This document shows positions 54,948-64,000 of a stretch of DNA of 64,000 nt, in pieces. Source of the DNA: Yponomeuta sedellus. Its lineage: Eukaryota; Arthropoda; Insecta; Lepidoptera; Yponomeutidae. A model generated the notes under the pieces. The model saw only the letters and a program-made list of their open reading frames with translations, was not told where the DNA came from and did no database searches. The first letter of the stretch is position 1; every line of letters begins with the position of its first letter. Position numbers and translations under genes: made by a program. The stretch lies in NCBI GenBank assembly GCA_934045075.1, contig OW203734.1, positions 10,923,516 to 10,987,515 of the forward strand. The letters run 5' to 3'.

Positions 54948-54989
54948 AAATTTTTAGCCTCTAAATAGGTTTTTAAAATTGGTACTATT

Positions 54990-55130
54990 CTCCAAACTGC
55001 GATCCCCAACCCGCATGCCCAGCGTTGGGATTATGGGCATTACCCCCCAATGATGGCGCAACCTTGCTCTGTGGCACTCTTTGGGGGAGGGCTATGTCCA
55101 ACAGTGGACTAATAGCCTGAAGAATAAGAA
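54990..55130 (+). mobile_element. RTE-like LINE 3' fragment
   Basis: CTGCGATCCCCAACCCGCAT, GGGGGAGGGCTATGTCCAAC and an AAGAATAAGAAG tail. It abuts the end of the tandem array. Confidence 0.55.
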
Positions 55131-55322
55131 GATTAAGATTTATTATGTTTAATTTTAGAAAACACGTAGGTATTATAAAATAAGTTATGATTTTTATTCC
55201 AATAGTGGCGCTAAAAAAAAATTAGGGCTTAAGATGGAGCAGAAATCTCTATAAGAAACTGGCGAAAACTCAAAATAAAAGTCGTGAGTCTTATTAAAAT
55301 AAACAATATTTACTTCATAATA

Positions 55323-55567
55323 TTATTTTTAATGCACTAACCCGTGCTAAGGACATTTTCAAAAAACCTATTTAGAGGCTCAAAAGAAATAATATTCTCT
55401 GTACGTAATACAGAGAATATTGTAAAGAGGTTAGATATTTTACTGATGCCGGTGAGCCGCCCATTAGCCAATTAGTTGGAAAGAGCGCTGGCACGGATAG
55501 CCCGAGGTCGCGGGTTCGAATCCCGGCATGGGTGGAATTTTTAGCCTCTAAATAGGTTTTTAAATAT
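55323..55567 (+). mobile_element. Diverged dispersed copy of the tRNA-like element
   Basis: Left arm GCACTAACCCGTGCTAAGGA, then the array's internal TACGTAATACAGAGAATATT, a mutated tRNA-like core (55458-55534, with a CCAATTAGTTGG insertion) and the right arm ATTTTTAGCCTCTAAATAGG. It lies 350 bp from the tandem array. Confidence 0.7.
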
Positions 55568-55569
55568 AT

Positions 55570-56230
55570 TTATTTCACAACAAAAAGTTCTCTACATAGA
55601 TTTTCTCTACCAATAGATCGATACTTACTGAAGTAGCAACGGAAAAATAAAAGTTACAGTAACACACCTTCATGTTCTATTCTTAGACTTGAAAGCTGTT
55701 AGACTTACTTAGGTTCCACACATAAACAATTCGCGCCCTAGGTTTATAACTAAGTACCAAGTAAATATGTGTACGTACCAAGTAAATACGTCGTTATTAG
55801 CACATGTGCGCCTGGGCCGAACGGGCGTCAATGTCACTGGGGCGGGCTTTGTTGTACTTTAATGAAGATAGGGTCAATTTCTGAATTGAGATTTTGGCTA
55901 AGTGAATACTTAACTGTAGTGCCGTCTCTACGAATTTCTCAGCAAAGAGCGTGAAAGAACGTTACTTATTAATCACAAGTTTTTAAGGTTATTATAGTTT
56001 GTATTGTTGCAACAAATTGTATCGAGAACAATTCTGAAACATTTTCACAGCACATCGATTACACTTACAGATACAGATACTTTATTTGTCAAACATACAA
56101 TACATGCACGGTCTTGTAAATATCAAATGTGGGCTATGTTTAGCCAACAAGGCGTACCTATAAATGTTCTAGAGGAAAATTAAAATAATAGTGATATTTA
56201 TATTACCAAAATTGCAAGTCAATATTGATT
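55570..56230. other. Intergenic, between the CRAL-TRIO pair
   Basis: A TTTCTGAATTG fold-back relic at 55865-55975; no gene. Confidence 0.4.
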
Positions 56231-56338
56231 ACAATGGCTTAGAGTGGCTTGAAAACTTCTGACAGTAAGACCAGCCACTATTCTTGCAAACTTCCACCAA
56301 TCTGGACCCCCCGTGGTGGGGTATGACCTAAGGTATGC

Positions 56339-56717
56339 AGCGTTGCCAGAAGGTTACTTTTGTAACCTTTTAGGTGATTTTTAACTAAATCAGGTTACTT
56401 TGAGGTTATAGGACACAAAAGGTTACTTTTGGTTACTTTTTTGTGAAGGTTTTTTTTTTACTTATTTTGCCGACCGAAACCGACTTCAAAACCATAAAGC
56501 AGTAGAAACTCTAAAATAATTATGTAGCAGGTAGGTACATGTAGATAAAAGGAACGATAAAATACTGAAATTGGCATGTGAGTATTCACAAGTATTAATA
56601 GGTATGTATCGCAATTATCTTTTAGTACCTTTTTTATTGGTGAGGTGACTTTTTACACCAAAAGGTTACTTTTTTGCCTATTTCAGGTGACTTTCACAAG
56701 GCCAGTCTGGCAACACT
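56339..56717. mobile_element. hAT-type MITE nested in a SINE
   Basis: Ends AGCGTTGCCAGA and TCTGGCAACACT. Flanks AGGTATGC and AGGTATAG are an imperfect 8-bp duplication. The interior is rich in AGGTTACTTTT repeats. It splits a 5S-headed SINE (56237-56338, continuing after 56718). Confidence 0.6.
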
Positions 56718-57045
56718 AGGTATAGGTCTATACCCAGCTGGGCGCGTCTACGAGTTGATGGTGAGTTAATCTATGGACGGACCGCTTATAGGAAGTATAG
56801 CCAATAAAGATCAAGCGAAGCAGCCTAGCCTAAAAACTCAAAATCTTGCACAGATTCTAGAGCTAACTCTAGAAAGTCATATATATTAAACGGGTCAAAT
56901 CGCGCGATTATTTATTAGGTAAAACGCAATCACCTTATTTCCCGACGTTATGTCGGTTGTTGTTGTATGAGTATCGCGAATCATTAAGAAATACTACTAA
57001 CTTTAGAATCTGTGGAAGATTCAAGAAGAAGATAGATTCAAGGAT

Positions 57046-60000
57046 CTAATCAATAGATAAAGACCGGAAGGAGCCAGTCATCGCTGTCTCCACGACGTTG
57101 TTCTTTGGTTTTTTGTTGAGGTCCGCCTTCCACATTTTGTCGTTCTGCCACATTTCTCTGAAAAAATAGAAAATTGGGTTATAGATATTGTTAACATATT
57201 TTAAACTTTCGCGACACATAATATTTTCGGGGCTTAATCGCGTAGTAGGTAATTTATTGCTATTTTACCTCGACGTTTCGACGACGTTACAGTCATCGTG
57301 GTCACGAGAAGACTGATAGCTGGCACCCGTTCGCATCTTCGGCTGATGAGGTTTCAGACTACCCTCAATCAGCTATCACAAAGCACTATTAGGGTTGCGA
57401 CACACTACACTGACAATGTCGGACGATAAGCCATGCGACTTTTTTCCACTCGAACACGTGGTGTCGCAAACGTGGGATCCGGTCATCAAGATGACCGGAT
57501 AAAAAGGTATGCTCTATCCGGTGAATAGTAAAACAAAGGCACTTATTGTAAAAAAAGAGCATAGCGAATCTTCCGTCCACGGCATACCTTTTTATGACTC
57601 TATGATTGTAACTCAATTTCACTATTTTTTGACTTAGGCCTCTTTCGTTCTGAGGGTGCGACGTGTTCGAGTGGAAAAAAGTCGCATGGCTTATCGTACG
57701 ACATTGTCAGTGTAGTGTGTCGCAACCCTAATAGTGTTGCGTGTTGCTTTCTTGCGCAGCTCTATTGAGCTGCGCAAGAAAGTGTGGAAAGTTAAAGCCT
57801 CCTGCAATCTTAATTGCAGCGTTAGGGATGTAAAATAAATCTTATTAAATAATGTTTTAACCTTATTTAATAAAAACAAAATTTAATTCACATTAACTTT
57901 TATGGTTAATTTTATTTTTTTACTTAAACTTTATTTTTAATTTAGTATTTCAGTAGAAGCGCTCGCGGCCTTGTGGAAACCAGTGATTTCGGGTTAAGCA
58001 GCAACAGGTACGGTCAGGTACTGGATGGGTGACCGTCCCGTGACTACCAATAGTGGCATTTTTTCCGAGCGCTTCGCAAGGCACGTTAAGCAGTTGGTGC
58101 CGGCTGCCGGCGATAGATGGCAGTCGTTAAGACAAGAAGCAGGCCTTATTGTAGCTTGGAAACTTCTGACACAAGACCCGCACCGTCTTTATAATTGCTC
58201 TTTAAAATTATTTATAATCGCTTCATGTATAGTTAGATAGAATATTCTTTATTGTAAACAGAAATTACAGTGACAGAAATTATATAAAAATATAGTAGGT
58301 ACAATTGGCGGCCTTATTACTAAAAGCATTAATATGTATAAAGTAATGTACAGGCGCTCGAGTGCTAAAATCGATATCAATCCTTTGGCACGGGTCTCTT
58401 CCTGCAGAGAAAAAGCCTAAGCCATACTCCACTACAGGGGCTAAGTCCGGATTGGTGGAGGCTTGTAAGACCAGTGGCTGGTCTTACTGGCAGAAGTTTC
58501 CAAGACACAATAAGGCCTCCTTCTTGTCTTAACGACTGCCATCTATCGCCGGCGGCCGGCACCAACTGCTTAACGTGCCTTGCGAAGTACGGAACCGCTC
58601 GGCAAAATGCCACTAGCGTGAGTAATAGACGGTTACCCATCCATGCATTGAACGTGCCCTATGTTAACCGTCGTAATCGTTTAAGATCATTCAGGCCGCC
58701 GAGCGAAATACGATTCACCTTATCAAGCGAGTACAGTATGGCCACCAAAATATCATTCACTGTGTTGAACGCTTTGTTATTGGAGTTTTTGTGTCCATTT
58801 TTTCTCCAAAATGATCTACATTTTGAAATGGACACCTAGTTTGAATTGTAACGTTCATTAAGACGCAGTTTCTGCGCTACTTTGAAAAAAAAAAGAAGTC
58901 CAACAACGTGAGGACAGTGAATGCCGTAAACGTGCTATGCCCTGGTCGCAAGCCAGATTTGAGGGGATTAAAGAGATGATTTTTGTTTAGAGAGATACTT
59001 AGTTGATGATGGAGTAGGCGCTCAAGGACTTTGTGCAAAGACAAAGTGCATACAAACAAAACTACTGACAACTATTAATAGTAGATTGACAGATTATACG
59101 AGACAAGTAGCACCAAAAATTGATCCTTCGAGTTTGTACGTTGTTAAATCTATCATACACTTATGGGATCCATTTAGCTTGGGACTAGGCCCATGTCGTG
59201 GCTTACCTAGTTTCGTTGATTTGGCTGACCCAATGCTTTTGCTGTTCCTTCATGCTGCCGGCCTCGCCTCCGTACTCGGTCGGCAGAAACTTCTTGTCCA
59301 CACACTTCTGCAGGCTCTCCACGTTGCTGTGGAAGTTTATCTGAAAACGTGGAGGTAAGTGTGCTTAGAGAAAGATGGAAAACTGCCTCGATGTTCTAGC
59401 GGTTCACACGCTGCACTAGCGAAACACAGCTCGTAGGTTCGATTTCCACTGGAAGCTGCCGTCGGTACAAATGGTCTCAGTCTGGGCGGATTTCCTTGTT
59501 TGTGACGTCCTTGCCTGGTAACCATAGCACAGGGTCTCCTAGTTTGATACCAGGGGGGTGAGTCTCTAAAATGCATATTTGTCCAATAGAGTCATATTAG
59601 TCCGGTAATGGTCATTTCTTTCACACTATCGGTAGACTAGACCCAATCGTATTGCAATGGTATAACCCGTGCTACTTAACTCGGCGCCTCGCGCGATTCG
59701 ATCTTCTTCACGAGAGATGCCTATTTAATTTGCGCGGGCTATACCCCTGGAATGACACTGCTACTAAATTAAGGCAAATTACTACCATTGTGGTGCTTAT
59801 GTGGTGATTATTCTATTGGAAAACTACGTAATATTAGACTATAGGGCCAGGACAAATAAAAGATTGTGTTGTGTGAAAGGAAGTAATATACTCTACTATA
59901 GTGTCAGGGCAACGTAACAACAGCCTGCTGGTAAATACGGAAATGCATCGTCTGGCGTAATTGATCTGCAATAATTTGGAAGTTAGGTGTGTATAAAAAC

Positions 60001-62886
60001 TATCACTAATTGGAATAAGTAATGTCAAGAATGTATTTGAGAGTAAGGGTTCTGTGCTTGAATTAGCTCGAAAACTGGGTTATAGCAGCGGAGAGATTTT
60101 GAATTTTGACTTGATGGTGTTCTATCATTGTCATATTTGATAGTAGAGAAATATTGTTTTTCAAGAGCAACTTTTGTGTAGTTGAGATAAAGTATTTTTA
60201 CTTAGTAAACATATGATAAATCAGATGGTTTTTACTTAGTAATTTAGCTTACTAAGTAAAAACCATCTGATTTATCATATGTTCCTACCCTAACATTTTT
60301 AACATAATTTTTTTCGGCATTTCTTATGCAAAATTCAGACTACAAGGTGGCAAATGATATCTTACCACACTTAAAGTCTGCGCCTTAAGGAGAGCAAAAG
60401 CAAACTTACGATATTGCAAATCTCTGCAGGTAGCACGGGCTTGACCAAAGCGTAGAGTTTTTCATAGTAGGACGGAACGTTGACTGCATGAACTTGTTTT
60501 ACACGTACTGGCATGCCCTCCTGAAAGAGAAAAAAAAGAAGAGTCCGAAGAAGAAATAATAAATCTTTTTTTGTGCCCATAATTTACTGGCCAGCTACAT
60601 GCCAAACACGCAGAAAACTTGTTTATCTTTTCAAAACTTGTTTCGTTTTTGTATAATATGTATGTACTTCCAATAATAAACCAAGGAGATTTACTTTTTT
60701 ACAATCTAAATAAACCTAATCTTTGCTCACCAGTAAAAATATGAGGAAGTCTTTGAAAAACATAATATTGACTTTGGGCAAAATCTTGAGGGTTATGTCT
60801 TTGATGTCGAATATGATAATGTGTCCCGTTGGAAGTAAGTCGTGAGTCCTCAGCCACTGATCAGCTTGAACGGTGAATGTCTTTAACACGTCATAGTAAA
60901 CGAATTTCTCCAGGTTGGGATCATCGAGCTGGTGAATCAGGATTTCATGGTCGTCATCTGTTTTGTAGGTCACGACGCTCCTGCAAATAAGATTGAACAA
61001 GTTCTCAGGGAATCATCTTACTAATTTACAAAGCAAGTACTGTTTTATCTTAAGTTACTTAGGTAAATACTAGATAAAATAATCGGATTAGATACCTATT
61101 TGGTTTTGTATGAACTTCGCCATCGAATAAACTTAGTAGCTAATAGTGACAGAAAACTCCACTAGTCCAAAATACCAAAAATCCAAGTCTTAGTATTCTT
61201 AACTTAGTCTTTTCAAAGTCCATAATTAACAGAGTGAACACAAGTAACCTATCAGCAGAGACTTTTTTCCATACCTCGAAATTGGTCCCATATAAAAGTA
61301 CATAAATACACATGACCAGAGGACCACGATCCTGACAAATCACCTTCGCTTCATCATAAAAGTTGTCTACAATAATCATTTTTGCGTAGACCCCCTTAAG
61401 TTACACCTATCTTTTCTGAATCACTCAGTAATAATATTCCTTTCCTTATTATTTAGAGTGGTTGCGAATACCTACACGGTACATGATGTTCGACGAAGAC
61501 ACAAAAAACTGACTTCAAACTAGGAACTAAACAAGTTCGCTAATTTTAACGCAAATTAGCTCTGATGGAATTCATAATCAAGGTTACGTGGTTAAGATAC
61601 CTTAACAATTTGAAAAAAAAATTACACGGACATCATCAACAATACAGGTGTTGACGAATGGACCTGTTTAGTTAAAAGAGAATGTACCTGTATGAAAATA
61701 AATAAAATACTATGTATAGATGAACTGAGAACCTTCTCCTTTTACCGATGTCGGTGAAAAAAACTATGAGTACAGTCGACAGCACATTTTAGTTGCAGTC
61801 TCGTAACACAGTTGAGCGGAGTGCACGGGTCAGTAGCGTAACTATACTATGTAAGGCCCGAAACAAATTCATTGGATGAGCCCTCTCGGTAAAACTCATT
61901 ACGCATGTAAGTAGGTACTCATTATTGCAATGTTATCTCATGTAATCAAATGGACGCGTTCTAAAATTTATCGACATTCTTAACTTATGAATCCGTTGAA
62001 ATAATAATAATTTATTTGAATTTATATGGTCTCTAGTTTTATGGACTAAGTCCGTGTTGGTGGAGTGGCGAGCCTTATTGTCAGAAGTTATCAAGCCGTT
62101 TATAAGGCCCATAAGGTGGTGGAGTACGGCCTTACCTTCCTGCGATGCAGCAGTTGGGTTGATATGGAATATACCATACAAGGGTTGACTTTTACACCTT
62201 TTTTTTGTAAAAATAATAGGTTACGTCTGACTTCGCGTCCTCACCGACCTGACGGGGGCCCCCAGTCCATTGGGCCATCCTTGCCACCCTATAGTTATGC
62301 CACAGGTACGGGCAGTGGCGTAGCTACGTAGGGGCTAGGTGGGGCAGTGCCCCGGGGCCCTCAAGCACAGGGGGCCCTCGAATCCTTACCAGAAATCTCG
62401 ATCGAACTGACCTTTTGGAAATTTCTTCCATTTTCAAAATAAATATGACAGGTTGCAAACCCACTTTAATCATGACAGCTCAGTCGAGCGAAATTCAAAA
62501 GTTATGCCCAGAGAATTCCCCTTAATTCTTTCTGTAGGTTGGCTGTGTTGTCAATTTGACGGATAGTTATATGTACGTTTTATTGTATTTGTTAAAGTAT
62601 TTGTATATTTCATAAAACCTAATCAGTTTACATAGCAGTGGGGCCCCATTTTTTTATTTGCCCCAGGGCCCATGGTTACCTAGCTACGCCACTGGGTACG
62701 GATGCAATCTTCCAACGTCCACTCACGTGATATCAAACGCCGTCTGCAGCTTGGGCTGAGAAGGATCCCTCTTAGTGTAGACCTCAGTCATCTCGCTCCT
62801 GGTGGTGCAGAACCTGTCGATGCATTTCTTCGTCTTCTCCAAGCTGCCGTAGCAACTGTGCAGGAACTTCCGTATCATCAGGTCAT
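57046..62886 (-). CDS. Second CRAL-TRIO domain protein, exons 2-6 (first exon outside window)
   Basis: Minus-strand exons are 62886-62727, 60980-60731, 60520-60410, 59340-59207 and 57157-57046 (TAG). They give 767 coding nt in frame. Exon 4 has the same length as in the 27.6-51.2 kb gene (111 nt), and intron phases 1, 2, 0, 0, 2 are identical. Visible motifs are DDLMIRKFLHSCYGSLEKTK (N-terminal helices), GHIIIFDIKDITLKI and MPVRVKQVHAVNVPSYYEK (fold core), LPTEYGGEAGS and a C-terminal TGSFRSLSID that parallels [10 protein letters not shown] in the partner. It should bind a small lipid; the ligand is unknown. Exon 2 needs one carried-in base, so a first coding exon is required; I saw none between 62887 and 64000. 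A minus-strand AATAAA at 56916-56911 is a likely poly(A) signal. Confidence 0.88.
57384..57736. mobile_element. Fold-back MITE with inverted repeats of about 80 bp
   Basis: CACTATTAGGGTTGCGACAC begins the left arm and its complement ends the right. The arms stay paired through the ATAAGCCATGCGACTTTTTT region. It lies in the last intron of CRAL-TRIO gene 2. Confidence 0.8.
57956..58200 (+). mobile_element. 5S-headed SINE with well-preserved 5S-like head
   Basis: GCGCTCGCGGCCTTG, then GGGTTAAGCAGCAACAGG, ACGGTCAGGTACTGG and ATGGGTGACCGTCCCG: even closer to 5S rRNA (GGTTAGTACTTGG, GGGTGACCG) than most copies. Confidence 0.7.
58238..58335 (-). mobile_element. LINE 3' tail, inverted
   Basis: AGATAGAATATTCTTTATTG, then GTACAATTGGCGGCCTTATT. 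Confidence 0.6.
58368..58650 (-). mobile_element. 5S-headed SINE, inverted
   Basis: ATCGATATCAATCCTTTGGC to CGGTTACCCATCCATGCATT. It faces the copy at 57956-58200, with a LINE tail between. Confidence 0.65.
58790..59071. pseudogene. Rearranged LINE: 3' UTR piece (plus) against an RT fragment (minus)
   Basis: 58790-58885 is the plus-oriented LINE 3' UTR (see 28115). 59071-58877 on the minus strand encodes KVLERLLHHQLSISLNKNHL and then SGLRPGHST, which is an RT finger motif. They meet tail to head in opposite orientations near 58885. Confidence 0.65.
59395..59560 (+). mobile_element. tRNA-derived SINE
   Basis: B box GGTTCGATTTCC, then TTTGTGACGTCCTTGCCTGG and ATAGCACAGGGTCTCCTAG. Followed directly by a TTTTTCAATAGAAT-family MITE. 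Confidence 0.55.
59565..59845. mobile_element. TTTTTCAATAGAAT-family MITE, inverted
   Basis: GAGTCTCTAAAATGCATATT at the left and ATTCTATTGGAAAACTACG at the right. Confidence 0.6.
60208..60283. repeat. Perfect palindrome, 35-bp arms, 6-nt loop
   Basis: AACATATGATAAATCAGATG begins the left arm. The right arm (60249-60283) is its exact complement. It sits in an intron of CRAL-TRIO gene 2. Confidence 0.92.
61309..61380 (-). pseudogene. LINE ORF2 C-terminal fragment
   Basis: The minus strand reads GATGAAGCGAAGGTGATTTG and CAGGATCGTGGTCC, as at 63480-63515. Confidence 0.6.
61400..62035. other. Intron of CRAL-TRIO gene 2, no feature seen
   Basis: AT-rich sequence without a recognised repeat. Confidence 0.35.
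62040..62190 (-). mobile_element. 5S-headed SINE, rearranged fragments
   Basis: AAGTCCGTGTTGGTGGAG, GTCAGAAGTTATCAAGCC and ACCTTCCTGCGATGCAG are present but out of the normal order. Confidence 0.45.
62313..62694. mobile_element. hAT-type MITE
   Basis: Ends CAGTGGCGTAGCTA and TAGCTACGCCACTG, a classic hAT terminus. Flanks GGTACGGG and GGTACGGA are an 8-bp duplication with one change. It ends 32 bp from CRAL-TRIO gene 2 exon 2. Confidence 0.85.
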
Positions 62887-63130
62887 CTGTGAAGGCGGAA
62901 GGAGCTTAGAGTGGTGATTCGAGGAGGATTATGGGTGGCTTCCGACGCATTGGAGAAGTCGTATAAAAACATTGTTTTAATCTCACTGGTGAGGCCATGT
63001 TAAAGGATCGTTTTTTTTTCTCTACGACTACTAATACTCTTTTTATTATATATAATAACCTGTCGAAAAGTTCCAGCTACATGATACAAACACGTGCCAT
63101 ACGGTTTGGCTATAATCGGGCCCAAGGTAT

Positions 63131-63171
63131 ACTTCAAATGTTTTTGACATGACGTCAAAAACATTTGAAGT
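63131..63171. repeat. Hairpin, about 18-bp arms
   Basis: ACTTCAAATGTTTTTGAC pairs with GTCAAAAACATTTGAAGT around ATGAC. Confidence 0.75.
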
Positions 63172-63230
63172 TACATTTTAAGTATTAAAAAATACTTTGT
63201 TTTCAATTTAGAGAACGTTGTGGACTGAAA

Positions 63231-63556
63231 GAGGATGTAGTGACTAGAATTGAGAATGGAATGTTGCTTTGGTTTGGACATGTGGAGAGAATGAAGGAAG
63301 AAAGATTGACGAAACAAATATATATTGCGAATGTGAGTGGAAGGGTTGGCAATGGTCGTCCCAGACGGACATACATCGACCAGACGGGGATGTATGTCCG
63401 TCTGGGACGACCCTTAGCAAAGGGAAAGATAAAAAGTACCCGGAACCGGCGTACCTGCATGCAACGACTTATGAAAATTGATGAAGCGAAGGTGATCTGT
63501 CAGGATCGTGGCAAGTGGCAGTCCCTGGTCTCTGCCTACCCCTCTGGGATATAGGC
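63231..63556 (+). pseudogene. LINE ORF2 C-terminal fragment with internal hairpin and ATGT tail
   Basis: In one frame: NGMLLWFGHVERMKEERLTK, GRVGNGRPRRTYID, then KSTRNRRTCMQRLMKIDEAK and KWQSLVSAYPSG. WFGHVERM is a common signature of insect LINE ORF2 ends. The middle is replaced by an inverted duplication (63354-63412). An ATGT run follows. Confidence 0.7.
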
Positions 63557-63599
63557 GTGAGGTTATGTATGTAAGTATGTATGTACTTCGTTTTCACCC

Positions 63600-64000
63600 T
63601 AATTAGAAAACATTAAGAATTCAATGAAAAAACCCAAAATGTAGTTAATAATTTTGTTATCATTGGAGTAACTTGATTTTTTAGTTAGCCCACCTTTTTT
63701 TTATAGATTTTTGTCAGAGTTTTAAGGGATCCTCAAAATAAAAAAAACGGACCCTTATAGGATCGTTGACCTAAAACTATCTAATTAATACTACAAACAT
63801 TGAATTTTAATCAACGCTACAAATACAGGAAAAATCTGTATATTTGTAAAACAAAATATAGTCTTTAAACGACTCACTGCAGAGCACAGGCCTTTTCTCA
63901 GAGAGATAGTATTTGTACTTGTAATTATATCATAAAAAATAGTCTTTGAAGTTGAAGGAAAAAGCTCGAATAAAACTGCGAGACATGATTCCATTTGTAC
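63600..64000. other. Window end, no coding exon recognised
   Basis: A relic of the GGTTCCGT-type repeat at about 63721-63770. The missing first exon of CRAL-TRIO gene 2 is not seen here. Confidence 0.4.

Larger units (their letters stand above)
53771..54977 (+). repeat. Four-copy tandem array of a 308-bp unit, each with a tRNA-like gene
   Basis: Units start at 53771, 54079, 54387 and 54695, an exact 308-bp period; the last stops at 54977. I see no differences between units. Each holds GTACAGTGATATCGTTCCGA, TACGTAATACAGAGAATATT, the tRNA-like sequence, then GCCTCTAAATAGG and CCTTAGCACGGGTTAGTGC. The array lies between the two convergent CRAL-TRIO genes. Identical units mean either very recent amplification or an assembly duplication. 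Confidence 0.9.

Noticed and set aside
53771..54977. A CRISPR-like array
   Set aside because: Whole 308-bp units repeat without variable spacers, in an animal genome.
62702..62917. Plus-strand ORF of 71 codons
   Set aside because: A shadow of CRAL-TRIO gene 2 exon 2 on the other strand.

Overview
This is an insect window, almost certainly a moth or butterfly (Lepidoptera). It is AT-rich, its genes are split by GT-AG introns of 0.1 to 11 kb, and introns and intergenic DNA are packed with LINE 3' ends, SINEs and MITEs of lepidopteran type. Nothing is bacterial: there are no operons or CRISPR arrays. All identifications come from reading the sequence; no database search was run.

Four host genes can be modelled by joining exons whose splice phases agree. 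(1) 749-10819, plus strand: the last eight exons of a DENND4/Crag-type Rab exchange factor; its 5' part lies outside the window. (2) 15052-17496, minus strand: a complete three-exon neugrin homologue, a mitochondrial rRNA-associated protein. (3) 27638-51204, plus strand: a complete six-exon, 299-residue CRAL-TRIO lipid-binding protein. (4) 57046-62886, minus strand: a second CRAL-TRIO gene with its first exon missing. Genes 3 and 4 share every intron phase and face each other, so they look like an inverted duplicate pair. A small spliced-looking antisense ORF of 57 codons lies inside a Crag intron at 9020-9193.

Mobile DNA fills most of the rest. 25.5-27.6 kb holds a 5'-truncated LINE with an uninterrupted 424-codon reverse transcriptase ORF. 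21.66-24.07 kb holds a non-coding LTR element with a lysine-tRNA primer site, and a related solo LTR lies at 36.19-36.46 kb. At least a dozen copies of a SINE with a 5S-rRNA-like head are scattered through the window. There are three hAT-type MITEs with target duplications, several fold-back elements, and the 3' ends of at least three LINE families.

The most unusual structures are: (a) four apparently identical 308-bp tandem units at 53.77-54.98 kb, each carrying a tRNA-like gene with pol III boxes, with dispersed relatives in which the tRNA-like core sits between 25-bp inverted repeats; (b) decayed tandem copies of exon edges in two host genes (Crag internal exon, Crag last exon, neugrin exon 2); (c) the 5S-headed SINE family; and (d) a perfect 35-bp-arm palindrome at 60.2 kb.
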